A stretch of 64,000 nt of DNA from Sporomusa sphaeroides DSM 2875 (GTDB lineage: Bacteria > Bacillota > Negativicutes > Sporomusales > Sporomusaceae), in the NCBI RefSeq assembly GCF_001941975.2, contig NZ_CP146991.1:2758501-2822500 (forward strand). Direction: 5' to 3'. The notes below the pieces were generated by a model. It worked only from the letters and a program-made list of their open reading frames with translations, made no database searches and was not told the origin of the DNA. The first letter of the stretch is position 1; each line of letters begins with the position of its first letter. Shown piece after piece: positions 8,880 to 17,197 of the stretch. The translations under genes and the position numbers were made by a program.

Positions 8880-8895
8880 GGAAACTACGGTTTAC
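8880..8895. promoter_or_regulatory. Possible activator site upstream of the ald promoter
   Basis: GGAAAC-TACG-GTTTAC is a 6-4-6 dyad with one mismatch, located about 70-80 bp upstream of the predicted start. Its form recalls TyrR boxes and its position suits a sigma-54 enhancer, but a single occurrence is weak evidence. Confidence 0.28.
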
Positions 8896-8945
8896 GCATT
8901 GCGGAATGCTGGGTTTCCAACTGGAAACCCAGCATTCCGCAATGC
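8896..8945. repeat. 50-bp palindrome with perfect 24-bp arms
   Basis: The arms begin GCATTGCGGAATGCTGGG and are perfect inverted copies around a 2-nt centre (8920-8921). It lies upstream of the ald promoter, next to the possible activator site, and before the REP-like element. It would form a very stable hairpin or cruciform. Confidence 0.85.
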
Positions 8946-8979
8946 AAAAGCACAGGCCAAATGAAAAAAGCCACCAACA

Positions 8980-9325
8980 GAAGCAAAGGGACGTATATTT
9001 TGCTTCTCAAAATGCAATAAAACAAAGTTCGTGTTCCTCAGACCGAGGCTTTGCCGCCGGATTCCTGCAGATCCCACCTTCACGAAGGATACTCTTGCCT
9101 TCAGCTAACGGCTGGTACTTATCAATCCGTACCGAACTTTCACCGACTAGTAAGCACTCATGCCGGGCACACAAGTATAAGAGGCTGTGTGAAAGCACAG
9201 CCCCTTGGTCCAATTAGCTCTTTACTAGTGTTGTCTCAAACACGGCGGTCGCTCTGCAAGATCCCATACAGATAGCGCATATTCGGCAAACGCCCGGTCA
9301 CCGGCAAAAATGCCGGAATGAGCTA
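8980..9325. repeat. REP plus glgP 3' end, left boundary of the glg cassette
   Basis: This is the partner of 2643-2988. It starts with GAAGCAAAGGGACGTA and an ATTTTGCTTCTCAAAAT hairpin, passes through the intergenic stretch and ends within glgP about 100 bp from its 3' end. Confidence 0.88.
9183..9202 (-). terminator. Possible glgP terminator hairpin
   Basis: GGCTGTG/CACAGCC forms a 7-bp stem 23 nt after the glgP stop codon; the following minus-strand bases (TCTTATACTT) are only moderately T-rich. The same hairpin is present in the deleted copy at 2643-2988. Confidence 0.42.
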
Positions 9326-11714
9326 CATTGGCAATGCACTTTTTTTGCCACAGTTCGGTGTTGATGAATTCATTGGCCAGCTTATTCTGCACTTCCACAT
9401 ATTGCGCGAAATCCTTCAGGACGAAGTAATGATCGCCCTGATTGAGAAATGCGTCATAGTGCGCCCGAAATTCCTCAGGGTAAGGGAAAAAGCCATTGAC
9501 TAGTTGCTCCATCACGGTCTTCACCCGCAAGTCCTGATGATAGATGTCCCAAGGATTATAACCGCCGTTGCGGTAATATGCCAGCACTTGATCAGCCGTC
9601 AGGCCGAAAGTGAAAATATTGTCGTCGCCGACCGCTTCCCATATCGCTATATTAGCACCGTCCAACGTACCAATCGTCACTGCCCCGTTCATCATGAACT
9701 TCATGTTGCCTGTCCCGCAGGCTTCCATGCTGGCGGTCGGGATTTGCTCGCTGACATCGCTGCCGGGAATGATCAATTCGGCATGGGATACATTATAGTT
9801 TTGCAGAAAGACAACCTTGATTCTGTTCTTTACCAACGGATCATGATTAATCTTTTCCGCCAGGGCATGGATTAGTTTGATAGTCTGCTTCGCCTTATAG
9901 TATCCCGGTGCCGCCTTGCCTGCAAAAATAAACGTTCGCGGTACGATATCGGCATGGGGGTTGTCCAGGATGCGGTTGTACAAGTCCATGATATGCAGGA
10001 CATTCATCGACTGCCGTTTATAGGCATGAATCCGCTTGATGTGTGAATCAATGAGCGAACAAGTATCTATCGCAATGCCGTACTTGGCTTGAATGTACTT
10101 TGCCAATCGCAGCTTGTTGGCAAACTTAACCTTTGCCATAGCGCAACAAAATGAATTATCATGAGCAAAATTCAACAAATGCTGCAGTTCGTCAGGGTTG
10201 GCGATCCAGCGGTCGCCAATCGCCTCACAGATGAGCTGCGCCAGATCCGGGTTAGCCAGCAGCATCCAGCGGCGGTGGGTTACTCCATTGGTGATATTGA
10301 GAAACTTTTGCGGCGTCAGCTGGTAGAAATCGCTCATCGTCTTCTGTTTGAGAATCTGCGTATGAATCGCTGATACGCCGTTTACACGATGGCTGCCGGC
10401 AATAGCCAACGCCGCCATATGAACAGTGCCGTCGGCAATAATCGCCATGGCTTTAATCTTCTGCCAGTCGCCAGGGTACATGTCCCATAACTCGCGGCAA
10501 AACCGCTCATTGATTTCCTGAACAATCATGTAAATGCGCGGCAACAGGGTTTGAAACAGATCTATCGGCCACTTTTCAAGCGCTTCGGGCAAAACAGTAT
10601 GATTCGTGTAACTAATTGTCCTGGTTGTAATGTCCCAGCTCTCCGCCCAGCCAAGCCCGTATTCGTCAAGTAATAGACGCATCAATTCCGCTACCGCCAG
10701 AGACGGATGAGTGTCATTGATGTGAATCGACAGCTTTTCCGGCAACAATCGCAAATCGGCTTTGTTGACAACGTGTTTGCGCAAGATACTCTGCAGGCTG
10801 GCTGAAACAAGGAAATACTGCTGTTTTAGCCTGAGAAGCTTCCCTTCGTACACGCTGTCATCCGGGTAGAGGGTATCGGTAAGCGATTCTGTTGCATGCT
10901 TATCGGCGATAACATTAATGCAGCCTTTGCCATGCCTGTCAAATGTGCACGCCTGGTATGTGACATCAACTTCCGCACTCCATAGCCGCAGGGTATTGAC
11001 AATCTCATTTTGATAGCCGGCAATCGGTATGTCATAAGGAACGGCGGAGATTTGCTGATAGTTTTCATGGATGAAATGCAGCTTGCCGTTGGCGATTGTT
11101 CTTACCCGGCCGCCAAACCGGACGTTCATCGTTTCCTCTGGACGGCGATACTCCCATTCATTCCGGCCTTCCTTTAGCCAATTATCCGGAAACTCGCGCT
11201 GATAACCGTCGGTCACCCTTTGCTCAAATAATCCGTAACGGTAACGAATCCCGCAGCCGTGACCCGCCAGGCCCAGCGAAGCCATAGAATCTAAATAGCA
11301 GGCAGCTAACCGCCCTAATCCGCCGTTGCCGAGCGCCGGATCTTCTTCCTGGTCAATTAATTCGGCAAGGTTGATGTTCAGGCGGCGCAAGCCTTGCTCG
11401 CAAACTTGCTGCAAGCCGAGGTTTAGCAGATTGGCTGCCAACAGTCTGCCAGGCAAAAACTCTAGCGAAAGATAGTAAACCTGCTTTTTTTGTTCCTGCC
11501 GATAGGCTGCTTCAGTATCGGCCAGCCGTTTGCTGAGAAAAGTGCGCACTAAATCGGCGAGAGCGAGATATTTCTCGCGGTTGCTTGCTGAATCCAGCGA
11601 TTTGCCGTGCAGTTTCATCACATTAGCCGTAAAAGCTATTGCAAAGTCTTCTTCTCCTGACATCGCATCAACAAAATCGAAATTAGTACCGGTTATCTGA
11701 CTTTCTCTCTGCAT
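9225..11714 (-). CDS. glgP: Glycogen/alpha-glucan phosphorylase
   Basis: 829 residues, normal for the family. The pyridoxal phosphate site motif GTGNMKFMMNGAVTIGT (lysine at about residue 670) and the N-terminal LEFLPGRLLAANLLNLG and EEDPALGNGGLGRLAACYLDS segments are diagnostic. The enzyme releases glucose-1-phosphate from the non-reducing ends of alpha-1,4-glucans with phosphate. ATG 11714 is preferred because GGGAGAGGTG lies just upstream; an in-frame TTG at 11735 overlaps the glgC stop. It follows glgC by 17 nt in one operon; no glgA, glgB or debranching gene is nearby. The last ~100 bp are duplicated at 2.9 kb. Confidence 0.97.
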   Translation of the reverse strand: MQRESQITGTNFDFVDAMSGEEDFAIAFTANVMKLHGKSLDSASNREKYLALADLVRTFLSKRLADTEAAYRQEQKKQVYYLSLEFLPGRLLAANLLNLGLQQVCEQGLRRLNINLAELIDQEEDPALGNGGLGRLAACYLDSMASLGLAGHGCGIRYRYGLFEQRVTDGYQREFPDNWLKEGRNEWEYRRPEETMNVRFGGRVRTIANGKLHFIHENYQQISAVPYDIPIAGYQNEIVNTLRLWSAEVDVTYQACTFDRHGKGCINVIADKHATESLTDTLYPDDSVYEGKLLRLKQQYFLVSASLQSILRKHVVNKADLRLLPEKLSIHINDTHPSLAVAELMRLLLDEYGLGWAESWDITTRTISYTNHTVLPEALEKWPIDLFQTLLPRIYMIVQEINERFCRELWDMYPGDWQKIKAMAIIADGTVHMAALAIAGSHRVNGVSAIHTQILKQKTMSDFYQLTPQKFLNITNGVTHRRWMLLANPDLAQLICEAIGDRWIANPDELQHLLNFAHDNSFCCAMAKVKFANKLRLAKYIQAKYGIAIDTCSLIDSHIKRIHAYKRQSMNVLHIMDLYNRILDNPHADIVPRTFIFAGKAAPGYYKAKQTIKLIHALAEKINHDPLVKNRIKVVFLQNYNVSHAELIIPGSDVSEQIPTASMEACGTGNMKFMMNGAVTIGTLDGANIAIWEAVGDDNIFTFGLTADQVLAYYRNGGYNPWDIYHQDLRVKTVMEQLVNGFFPYPEEFRAHYDAFLNQGDHYFVLKDFAQYVEVQNKLANEFINTELWQKKCIANVAHSGIFAGDRAFAEYALSVWDLAERPPCLRQH

Positions 11715-11731
11715 GTTTGCACCTCTCCCGT

Positions 11732-12820
11732 TCAATAACTATGGACCATGTTTGCTGAAACAACCAGGTTTTCTCCGATAACTGCAACCGGCGGATATCC
11801 GGGTTCTCCGCCACGGACAATACTGCCGGTTTCGAGAACAGCGTAGGGTCCAATAATTGCCCGTTCAACGAAGCTTCCCGGCCCAATACGGGCTCCAGTC
11901 ATGACTATAGCGTCTTTAATCGTTGCTTGTGAACTAATATGCGCGCCGGCAAAGATTATTGAACGGTTGACATTACTATATACCGATGATTTGTTAGTCG
12001 GTGCGGTTTCGAGAGAATATATCGGCCATTGTGGATCTTGCAGAGATAACAATTCCGGATTTTGCAGCAAATCCATCTGGGCTGAATACAGTGCCTCGAC
12101 TGTGCCGACATCCCGCCAATAGCCGGAAAACGAATAAACGAACAGACGCTTTGCTTGACTCATCATAGCGGGGATGATATTTCTGCCAAAGTCATGGCAG
12201 GAATTTCCGTCTACCGCGTCAGCCTCAAGCTGTTGCTTTAATTGAGGCCAGGAAAATACATAGACTCCCATGGAAGCCAGGTTGCTGCCTGCATGAAGCG
12301 GCTTCTCATTAAATTCCTTGATCGCTCCATCGGCGGCGGCGGATACAATGCCGAAACGAGAGGTCTGAGACCAGGGCACGGGAGAAACCGCGATGGTTGC
12401 ATCCGCATTTCGCTCACGGTGAAACAACAGCAAGTTCCGGTAGTCCATTTTGTAGACATGATCGCCTGATGTGATTAAAACATAGTCCGGATTGAATTGT
12501 TCGATAAATGGGATGTTCGCATACACTGCGTTTGCCGTTCCGCTATAGCCGCCCTGTTCCCAAGAAACGGGATGCAAAGGATATATCTGGGCCTGAAACG
12601 TCGACTGTCCGATGGTGTCAGGCAAGGAAAATGGGTTACGCGGCATTAGCACGCCAATTGTATCAAGCTGCGAATTGCAACAGTTGCTTAAGGTAAAATC
12701 AATTAAGCGATAACTACCGGCGAACGGTACCGCCGGTTTGGCAATGCTCTTTGTTAATTGCGCTAGGCGAGTACCCGCACCGCCTGCTAAAACCAAGGCA
12801 ATAATTTGTGCTCGCTTCAT
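11732..12820 (-). CDS. glgC: Glucose-1-phosphate adenylyltransferase
   Basis: 362 residues. The N-terminal LAGGAGTRLAQLTKSIAKPA and VPFAGSYRLIDFTLSNC motifs bind the nucleotide, SGDHVYKMDY holds the catalytic aspartate, and FNEKPLHAGSNLASMGVYVF matches the sugar phosphate site with the EKP lysine. The C-terminal third has the left-handed beta-helix pattern (hexapeptide repeats near residues 290-340). It makes ADP-glucose for glycogen synthesis. ATG 12820 has AGGAG 8 nt upstream. The pairing with phosphorylase in one operon puts synthesis and breakdown under common control. A GlgD-type paralogue is a less likely alternative because the substrate-binding residues appear intact. Confidence 0.92.
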   Translation of the reverse strand: MKRAQIIALVLAGGAGTRLAQLTKSIAKPAVPFAGSYRLIDFTLSNCCNSQLDTIGVLMPRNPFSLPDTIGQSTFQAQIYPLHPVSWEQGGYSGTANAVYANIPFIEQFNPDYVLITSGDHVYKMDYRNLLLFHRERNADATIAVSPVPWSQTSRFGIVSAAADGAIKEFNEKPLHAGSNLASMGVYVFSWPQLKQQLEADAVDGNSCHDFGRNIIPAMMSQAKRLFVYSFSGYWRDVGTVEALYSAQMDLLQNPELLSLQDPQWPIYSLETAPTNKSSVYSNVNRSIIFAGAHISSQATIKDAIVMTGARIGPGSFVERAIIGPYAVLETGSIVRGGEPGYPPVAVIGENLVVSANMVHSY

Positions 12821-12997
12821 AATCACGTCTCCTAATGTAGTAATCCCGCAGCCAGTTGCTTACATGCGAGCTTTGGAACAAACCATGTAAGTGCCAGTGC
12901 TATGGAAGCGTATTAGTTAATCCATAATACCCCATGCCTTCGCCAAGCCTGGATGTAGGAATGATATCAGCCGCTGTAGTAAATCACTTATACAGCA

Positions 12998-13029
12998 ACA
13001 ATCATAATTGTCATGACAATTATGATTGT
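12998..13029. promoter_or_regulatory. 32-bp perfect palindrome upstream of glgC (candidate operator)
   Basis: The half is ACAATCATAATTGTCA and the other half is its exact inverse complement. A further half site (TTGACAATTATGAT) lies at 13080-13095. On the minus strand it overlaps ATGACA, 16 nt from TATAAG, a possible -35/-10 pair. Operator function is inference. Confidence 0.62.
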
Positions 13030-13166
13030 AAAAGTCAATTATTTGATACTACCCTAATACAATGCTCACCTGTTTAAGTATTGACAATTATGATGCCAAC
13101 CGGAACCGATCTCTTAACATGGTTCAACCCCAATGACTTTGACGTTCGGCTTTTATTCCCAATACC

Positions 13167-13394
13167 AATTTATCTTTTAAGATATACTTCCAAAGCTGCC
13201 AATAGTGACCACAATCCGCTCTTTAATTAAGGTGCAATTTTAGCTTTCGATTTGCAATACTACCTGAAGCTGTAAATGTAGTATTATCTCGTGTTTAAAA
13301 AATATTCTGACCAATAATAGGAACAATGGGATATGCCTATTTACAATAACTATATAGTTGTCACGACGACTGATAATTAAAAAATGCCTATTTA
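13167..13394. repeat. glgC upstream flank, right part of the glg cassette
   Basis: This is the partner of 2989-3214. It holds no gene and is AT-rich. It is followed by 165 bp that are not found in the deleted copy and then by the REP interrupted by the group II intron. Confidence 0.86.
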
Positions 13395-13522
13395 TTATTG
13401 CAAATTTGATTTAACATATCTTTTTTTCTATCGTTTTATGTTTCTTCTATTCCAATTGTTGCTTTATCTAGCAATAAATATCCAAAGCTACAGGAACCAT
13501 AATCTTGCCGGATATAAAAGAA

Positions 13523-13551
13523 GGTGCCGTGTTATCGATTAACACAGCACC
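13523..13551. repeat. Short inverted repeat
   Basis: GGTGC-C-GTGTTA pairs with TAACAC-A-GCACC around TCGAT. It is terminator-like in shape but without a T-run. The nearest gene ends are the intron and the glg flank. Confidence 0.4.
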
Positions 13552-13560
13552 CTGTTATCC

Positions 13561-13589
13561 GTCCGCGGAAGCAAAGGGACGGAAGCATA
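13561..13589. repeat. REP-like element, left piece, split by the intron
   Basis: It carries GCAAAGGGACGGAAGCATA. Joined to 15467 it reads GAAGCATA followed by GGGACGTACATTTTGC, which aligns with GAAGCGTG followed by GGGACGTACATTTTGC at 3232-3262. Confidence 0.75.
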
Positions 13590-15466
13590 GTCGAGTAGAA
13601 GCGCGCCTCGCGGCACGCCCCCCTCACAGAACCGGACGTGCCCTATTAAGGCATCCGGCTCTTCATAGCAGCATTTACTTACGTTTAGCCATAGATATTT
13701 ACATAGATCCTCGCTTTAGCTAGCGGGAATCTATCTTTGAGTTTTGCAAATCCTTCCCAGGTCAAGCTCTTCTTTTGGCTTCTTCGATTAAGTACTTCAA
13801 ACAATTTACGCCGTATATAGTATCCAAATGTATTGATAGCGCTGCTGTTGTCGGTTACTCCATAGTAGCGGAAGTGACCAACCAGCTTGATGTTTATCTG
13901 CTTAATCAATTTTCCTATCTCTGTATGCATATTTTGATAGAGCCATCCAGCGAAATGTTTTAGCTTTGCTCTCAATTTCTTCCGGCTGGTTTTCCTTTTG
14001 ACGCGGAATTTTCCCTTCTTGCTCTTGCTACAGTAGTGCGTGAACCCAAGAAAGTCGAATGTCTCCGGTTTGCTGGCCCCTTGGTTATTCCGTCTTTCCT
14101 CAGCAAAGCGCCCGAATTCGATAGTCTTTGTTTTCTCCTCTGCTATTTCTAGGTTGAATTTCCTCAATCGTTCTATCAACTTACCGTAGAAATCTTCGGC
14201 ATCTTCTTGGTATTGAAAGAAGCATACAAAGTCGTCACAGTACCGAATTAAATAGGCCTCGCCTCTGCATTCCCGCTTTATCTTTACCATAAACCACAGG
14301 TCGAGCACATAGTGCAGGTATATGTTCGCCAGGGTTGGGGATATGATTCCCCCTTGCGGCGTTCCGGTGTCCGCCTCTTCTAGTTTCCCCTGTTCCATGA
14401 CACCTGCTTTAAGAAATCGTACTATCAGTCTCAATAGATTCGGGTCTTGGATTCGTTCTTGTAGAAACTTCACCATCCACCCGTGTTCTACGTTGTCAAA
14501 GAATCCTTTAATGTCCGCATCCACTACATAGCTGACCTTCTTGCTTTCGAGAATCTTGGTGATTTCCTTCAGCGCTTCATGGCAATTTCTCTCTGGTCTG
14601 AAACCGTAGGAGCAGTCCAGAAATTCCGGTTCGTAGATGGCTGTCAGGACTTCATTAAGTACTTTCTGCACCAGTTTGTCCTCATAGGCAGGTATCCCTA
14701 GTGGGCGTTTCTTCTTATCCGTTTTGGGGATGTAGACTCTCTTTACTGGCTGCGGCTTGTACGCTTGCCGCTTCATTCTTTCCAGGAGATTCTTGATGTT
14801 TTCCTGTAGCTTTTCACCGTATTCTTCTTTGGTTACACCATCAACGCCTACTGCCTTGTCTGCTGACAGAATACTATGGGCCGCGTTCAGGCTTTCCTCG
14901 TCAATAGCATGGATAAGGGTTTGCAACTTGACTCTCGGTCTTTGTTTGGCTAATTCAGCTATCCTTGTCAGCTTTGTTTCCAATGGGTTCTCTGCCTCCA
15001 GTGCAGCATTGTTTCTTTTTCCAAGGCCACTACTATGTTACGTCCTTCCCTCCGCTGGCATTACCCGGCTTCTTCGGTACTACGACGTAATCCGACTCCC
15101 TGTCGCTTATTTGGCTTCCTCATCTTCGACTTGTCCGCCATACTCCTTTGAGAGCGGCAGGGTCTCCCAAGTTCACACGGAGTAACAGTGTGTAGCATGC
15201 CAAGACCTACGATCCCGGGCTGCCGCGATTAGCTCGCCTGTATCGCTAACTGCGGTGTTGTCTTCTGCTCGTCCCATGCATCGACCTTGACCATTGATGA
15301 TTTCGGGATTCTACATCTTCAGCTTGTGCTTTCGGCCTACTACCTTTCCTGCCTACGCTTAGACCTGGCGTTACCGCTTCAGTCCCAAGGCTGGATACTG
15401 GGTGGTTGGCTAGACCTTCCCAGACGGGATTTCCACCCGCTTTACTCCGTGCGCTTCTTGGCGCAC
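13590..15466 (-). mobile_element. Complete group II intron (1877 bp)
   Basis: On the minus strand the intron begins GTGCGCCAAGAAGCGCAC at 15466, the bacterial group II 5' consensus, and ends CTACTCGAC at 13590. Domain V lies at 13629-13661 (GAGCCGGATGCC, loop, GGCACGTCCGGTTC) and domain VI follows (TGTGAGGGGGGCG). Removing it restores a continuous REP-like repeat that matches the uninterrupted copy at 3232-3262, which fixes both ends. The maturase lies in domain IV (13685-14983). The intron is in the same orientation as glgC but outside any coding gene, so its insertion is silent. Confidence 0.92.
13685..14983 (-). CDS. ltrA: Group II intron reverse transcriptase/maturase
   Basis: 432 residues. 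Reverse transcriptase motifs run from GVDGVTKEEY (~45) through PLGIPAYEDKLVQ, VDADIKGFFDNV and GTPQGGIISPTLANIYLHYV to the catalytic RYCDDFV (YxDD, ~250). The GIIM maturase domain follows (FDFLGFTHY, then GKLIKQINIKLVGHFRYYG). There is no C-terminal HNH endonuclease, so mobility would rely on reverse splicing at replication forks. The protein splices its host intron and copies it into DNA. The visible frame opens at a stop 54 nt upstream with only TTG or CTG starts; TTG 14983 with a distant GGAGG is a guess. Codon content appears intact and functional. Confidence 0.93.
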   Translation of the reverse strand: METKLTRIAELAKQRPRVKLQTLIHAIDEESLNAAHSILSADKAVGVDGVTKEEYGEKLQENIKNLLERMKRQAYKPQPVKRVYIPKTDKKKRPLGIPAYEDKLVQKVLNEVLTAIYEPEFLDCSYGFRPERNCHEALKEITKILESKKVSYVVDADIKGFFDNVEHGWMVKFLQERIQDPNLLRLIVRFLKAGVMEQGKLEEADTGTPQGGIISPTLANIYLHYVLDLWFMVKIKRECRGEAYLIRYCDDFVCFFQYQEDAEDFYGKLIERLRKFNLEIAEEKTKTIEFGRFAEERRNNQGASKPETFDFLGFTHYCSKSKKGKFRVKRKTSRKKLRAKLKHFAGWLYQNMHTEIGKLIKQINIKLVGHFRYYGVTDNSSAINTFGYYIRRKLFEVLNRRSQKKSLTWEGFAKLKDRFPLAKARIYVNIYG

Positions 15467-15540
15467 GGGACGTACATTTTGCTTCGCAAAATGCAATAAA
15501 AAAAGAAGCAAAAAGAACGTCCCCGCGCTTCCCGCCCCAC
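15467..15540. repeat. REP-like element, right piece
   Basis: It contains GGGACGTAC, the ATTTTGC-TTC-GCAAAAT hairpin, AAAAGAAGCAAAAAG and ACGTCCCC, so the ends pair. It is the best preserved copy in the window apart from the intron insertion in its first base pairs. Confidence 0.82.
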
Positions 15541-15545
15541 TCTTA

Positions 15546-15914
15546 TCAGCTAGCCAATATTAGTTTTTCAACAGCTTCTTTTTCATTGAACATGAAGAAT
15601 ATAGCTTTCCCTTTATTACTTTCGTAAATGAAATCTTTCAAACTCTTACTCGAATACATAGAAAAATCACCCACTATCGCAAGTTTCATGCGATAATTAA
15701 TGAACTTTTGTAAAATTTCTCCTGCCAGTCGTGTTTTCAAGTGAAAGAAATCCTCACAGATTGCCGATTTATTCAAAATTATAGAATTGCAACCTGTTTC
15801 AAAATTTACTGTTGCAATAAAGTCTAGTGCTGACTGCACATCAGTTATAAGTATCTCGTTACTATTTACAATGGCAATTTCTACATCATTCTTTTTTATT
15901 GTTTTTATTTCCAT
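15546..15914 (-). CDS. DUF4180 family protein
   Basis: 122 residues from ATG 15914, with GGAGGG 5 nt upstream (an ATG at 15947 would overlap poorly). The order SALDFIATVNFETGCNSII, NKSAICEDFFHLKTRLAGEI and MKLAIVGDFS matches DUF4180, a small alpha/beta family of unknown function often found near stress or resistance genes in Firmicutes. No membrane segment is seen. It is a single-gene unit lying directly downstream of a REP-like element and next to a macrolide phosphotransferase-like gene. Confidence 0.85.
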   Translation of the reverse strand: MEIKTIKKNDVEIAIVNSNEILITDVQSALDFIATVNFETGCNSIILNKSAICEDFFHLKTRLAGEILQKFINYRMKLAIVGDFSMYSSKSLKDFIYESNKGKAIFFMFNEKEAVEKLILAS

Positions 15915-16172
15915 ATTTCCCTCCAATTCACTTTCTTGCTGCTTCATGGATTCTTCCGAATTTCATTATATCAGGCAATCGTATCAAGCATATTCGCCAA
16001 CGGCCAATCAGGATTTGTCAATATGGCCTATTCAATTAATAGCTTATTCATCTATATATTTCTTCGTTTCGGTTTACAATATACACACATCTAAGCCCCA
16101 CAAAAAAATCAGAGTTATGTCAAACTGCGTCTCAGCATAACCCTTTTTACATGCATCATCTTAACTTTGTTA

Positions 16173-17072
16173 TTATTCAAATAATACTTTTCTTGCCATT
16201 TGCTCATATTCATCGAGCCCCGATATTGCAGCAAACTCAGCGATCGCAACTGGGTAAGCGGTTGCAAGCTCAAGGATATGTTCTTTCATCCTGGGCCAAA
16301 CATATCCACCTGATTGCTTATATGCCTCAATAAGCGAATCAAGCCCCTCTTCACCAAATGTCCTGTAATGAGCAACAAAGTCATTCGATATATCGGTTAC
16401 TTTTGCTTCTGTCCAATCTATCAATCCCGTTACCCTTGCCTTTTTATCAATCAAAATATGACCAGCATGAACATCTCCATGAATAAAACCGGTTTCTTTA
16501 GGCCAAACCTCATGATCATTCAGCCAAGTCTGCCATCGATGCCACAAGGCTTCACCCACTCCATACTTTTCTTTCACGGTATCCATACGCATTTTCATTG
16601 ATTGACGCGCTTCTGCCGGTGTATGAACAACCAATCCCGCTTCAATGGCTCTTTCCTTGGGAATGCGGTGTAAAGCTGCCAGTGCTTTTCCCAGTGTCTG
16701 ATGGAAAACCGCTGGAACATTATTTATATCAATCTCCCATACATATGCCTGCTTTTCAGTATCTATTGTGCCTGCGGGAACACCCTTTAACTTCTTGTAG
16801 GCAATTAGTTCCTCTGTATAAATCGACCAGTGTGGAGACTGAAAAATACTGATACATTGATTTACAATATCTAATACCTTCTTCTCTATCTTGGTCCGTG
16901 GAATGACATCCTGCCGCCTGGGAAAGCGTAATACCCACTCATCTCCGAGATGGTCAGTGGCAAACACAACCTGAAAATCAAGACCTGATTCGTTAAATAC
17001 CAGCGTGTCATCTTTTAGTTTTATTTTATAGTTCTCCATGATATCCATTACTCGTTCTTTGGTTTTCCCCAT
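16173..17072 (-). CDS. mph: Macrolide 2'-phosphotransferase-like kinase
   Basis: 299 residues. It aligns along its length with Mph enzymes: [22 protein letters not shown] with the ATP lysine/arginine region, [23 protein letters not shown], the catalytic loop [14 protein letters not shown] and the metal motif [12 protein letters not shown], then [18 protein letters not shown]. The enzyme would transfer phosphate from GTP or ATP to the 2'-hydroxyl of macrolides in the cytoplasm. ATG 17072 is used; an internal ATG at residue 12 is possible because spacing from AAGGCGG is short. It lies alone, 125 nt from a rifampin phosphotransferase-like gene, with a REP fragment between. Specificity cannot be read from the sequence; it may be an intrinsic enzyme. 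Confidence 0.87.
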   Translation of the reverse strand: MGKTKERVMDIMENYKIKLKDDTLVFNESGLDFQVVFATDHLGDEWVLRFPRRQDVIPRTKIEKKVLDIVNQCISIFQSPHWSIYTEELIAYKKLKGVPAGTIDTEKQAYVWEIDINNVPAVFHQTLGKALAALHRIPKERAIEAGLVVHTPAEARQSMKMRMDTVKEKYGVGEALWHRWQTWLNDHEVWPKETGFIHGDVHAGHILIDKKARVTGLIDWTEAKVTDISNDFVAHYRTFGEEGLDSLIEAYKQSGGYVWPRMKEHILELATAYPVAIAEFAAISGLDEYEQMARKVLFE

Positions 17073-17152
17073 CCGCCTTCACATCCTCAAATATCTAAAT
17101 AGAGTTGTCCTAATATAGGTTCTATTGTGACTTTGTATTATGCATCTATTCA

Positions 17153-17190
17153 AGCAAAAAAACGTCCCCATGCTTCCAGCCGCAGGAAAA
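17153..17190. repeat. REP-like fragment
   Basis: AAGCAAAAAAACGTCCCCATGCTTCC matches in two pieces the right end of the REP-like elements at 3215-3328 and 15467-15540. It sits between mph and rph, just past the rph stop codon. Confidence 0.5.
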
Positions 17191-17197
17191 TGCCTTG

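Noticed and set aside
8896-8945. CRISPR repeat
   Set aside because: It is a single palindrome without regularly spaced copies; no CRISPR array or cas gene is present anywhere in the window.
8822-9217. 131-codon rightward frame upstream of glgP
   Set aside because: It runs through the ald promoter, the palindrome and the REP, and its second half repeats at 2.6-2.9 kb as part of a non-coding repeat.
14757-15185. 142-codon rightward frame across the group II intron
   Set aside because: It is antisense to the maturase and intron RNA and has no protein-like features.
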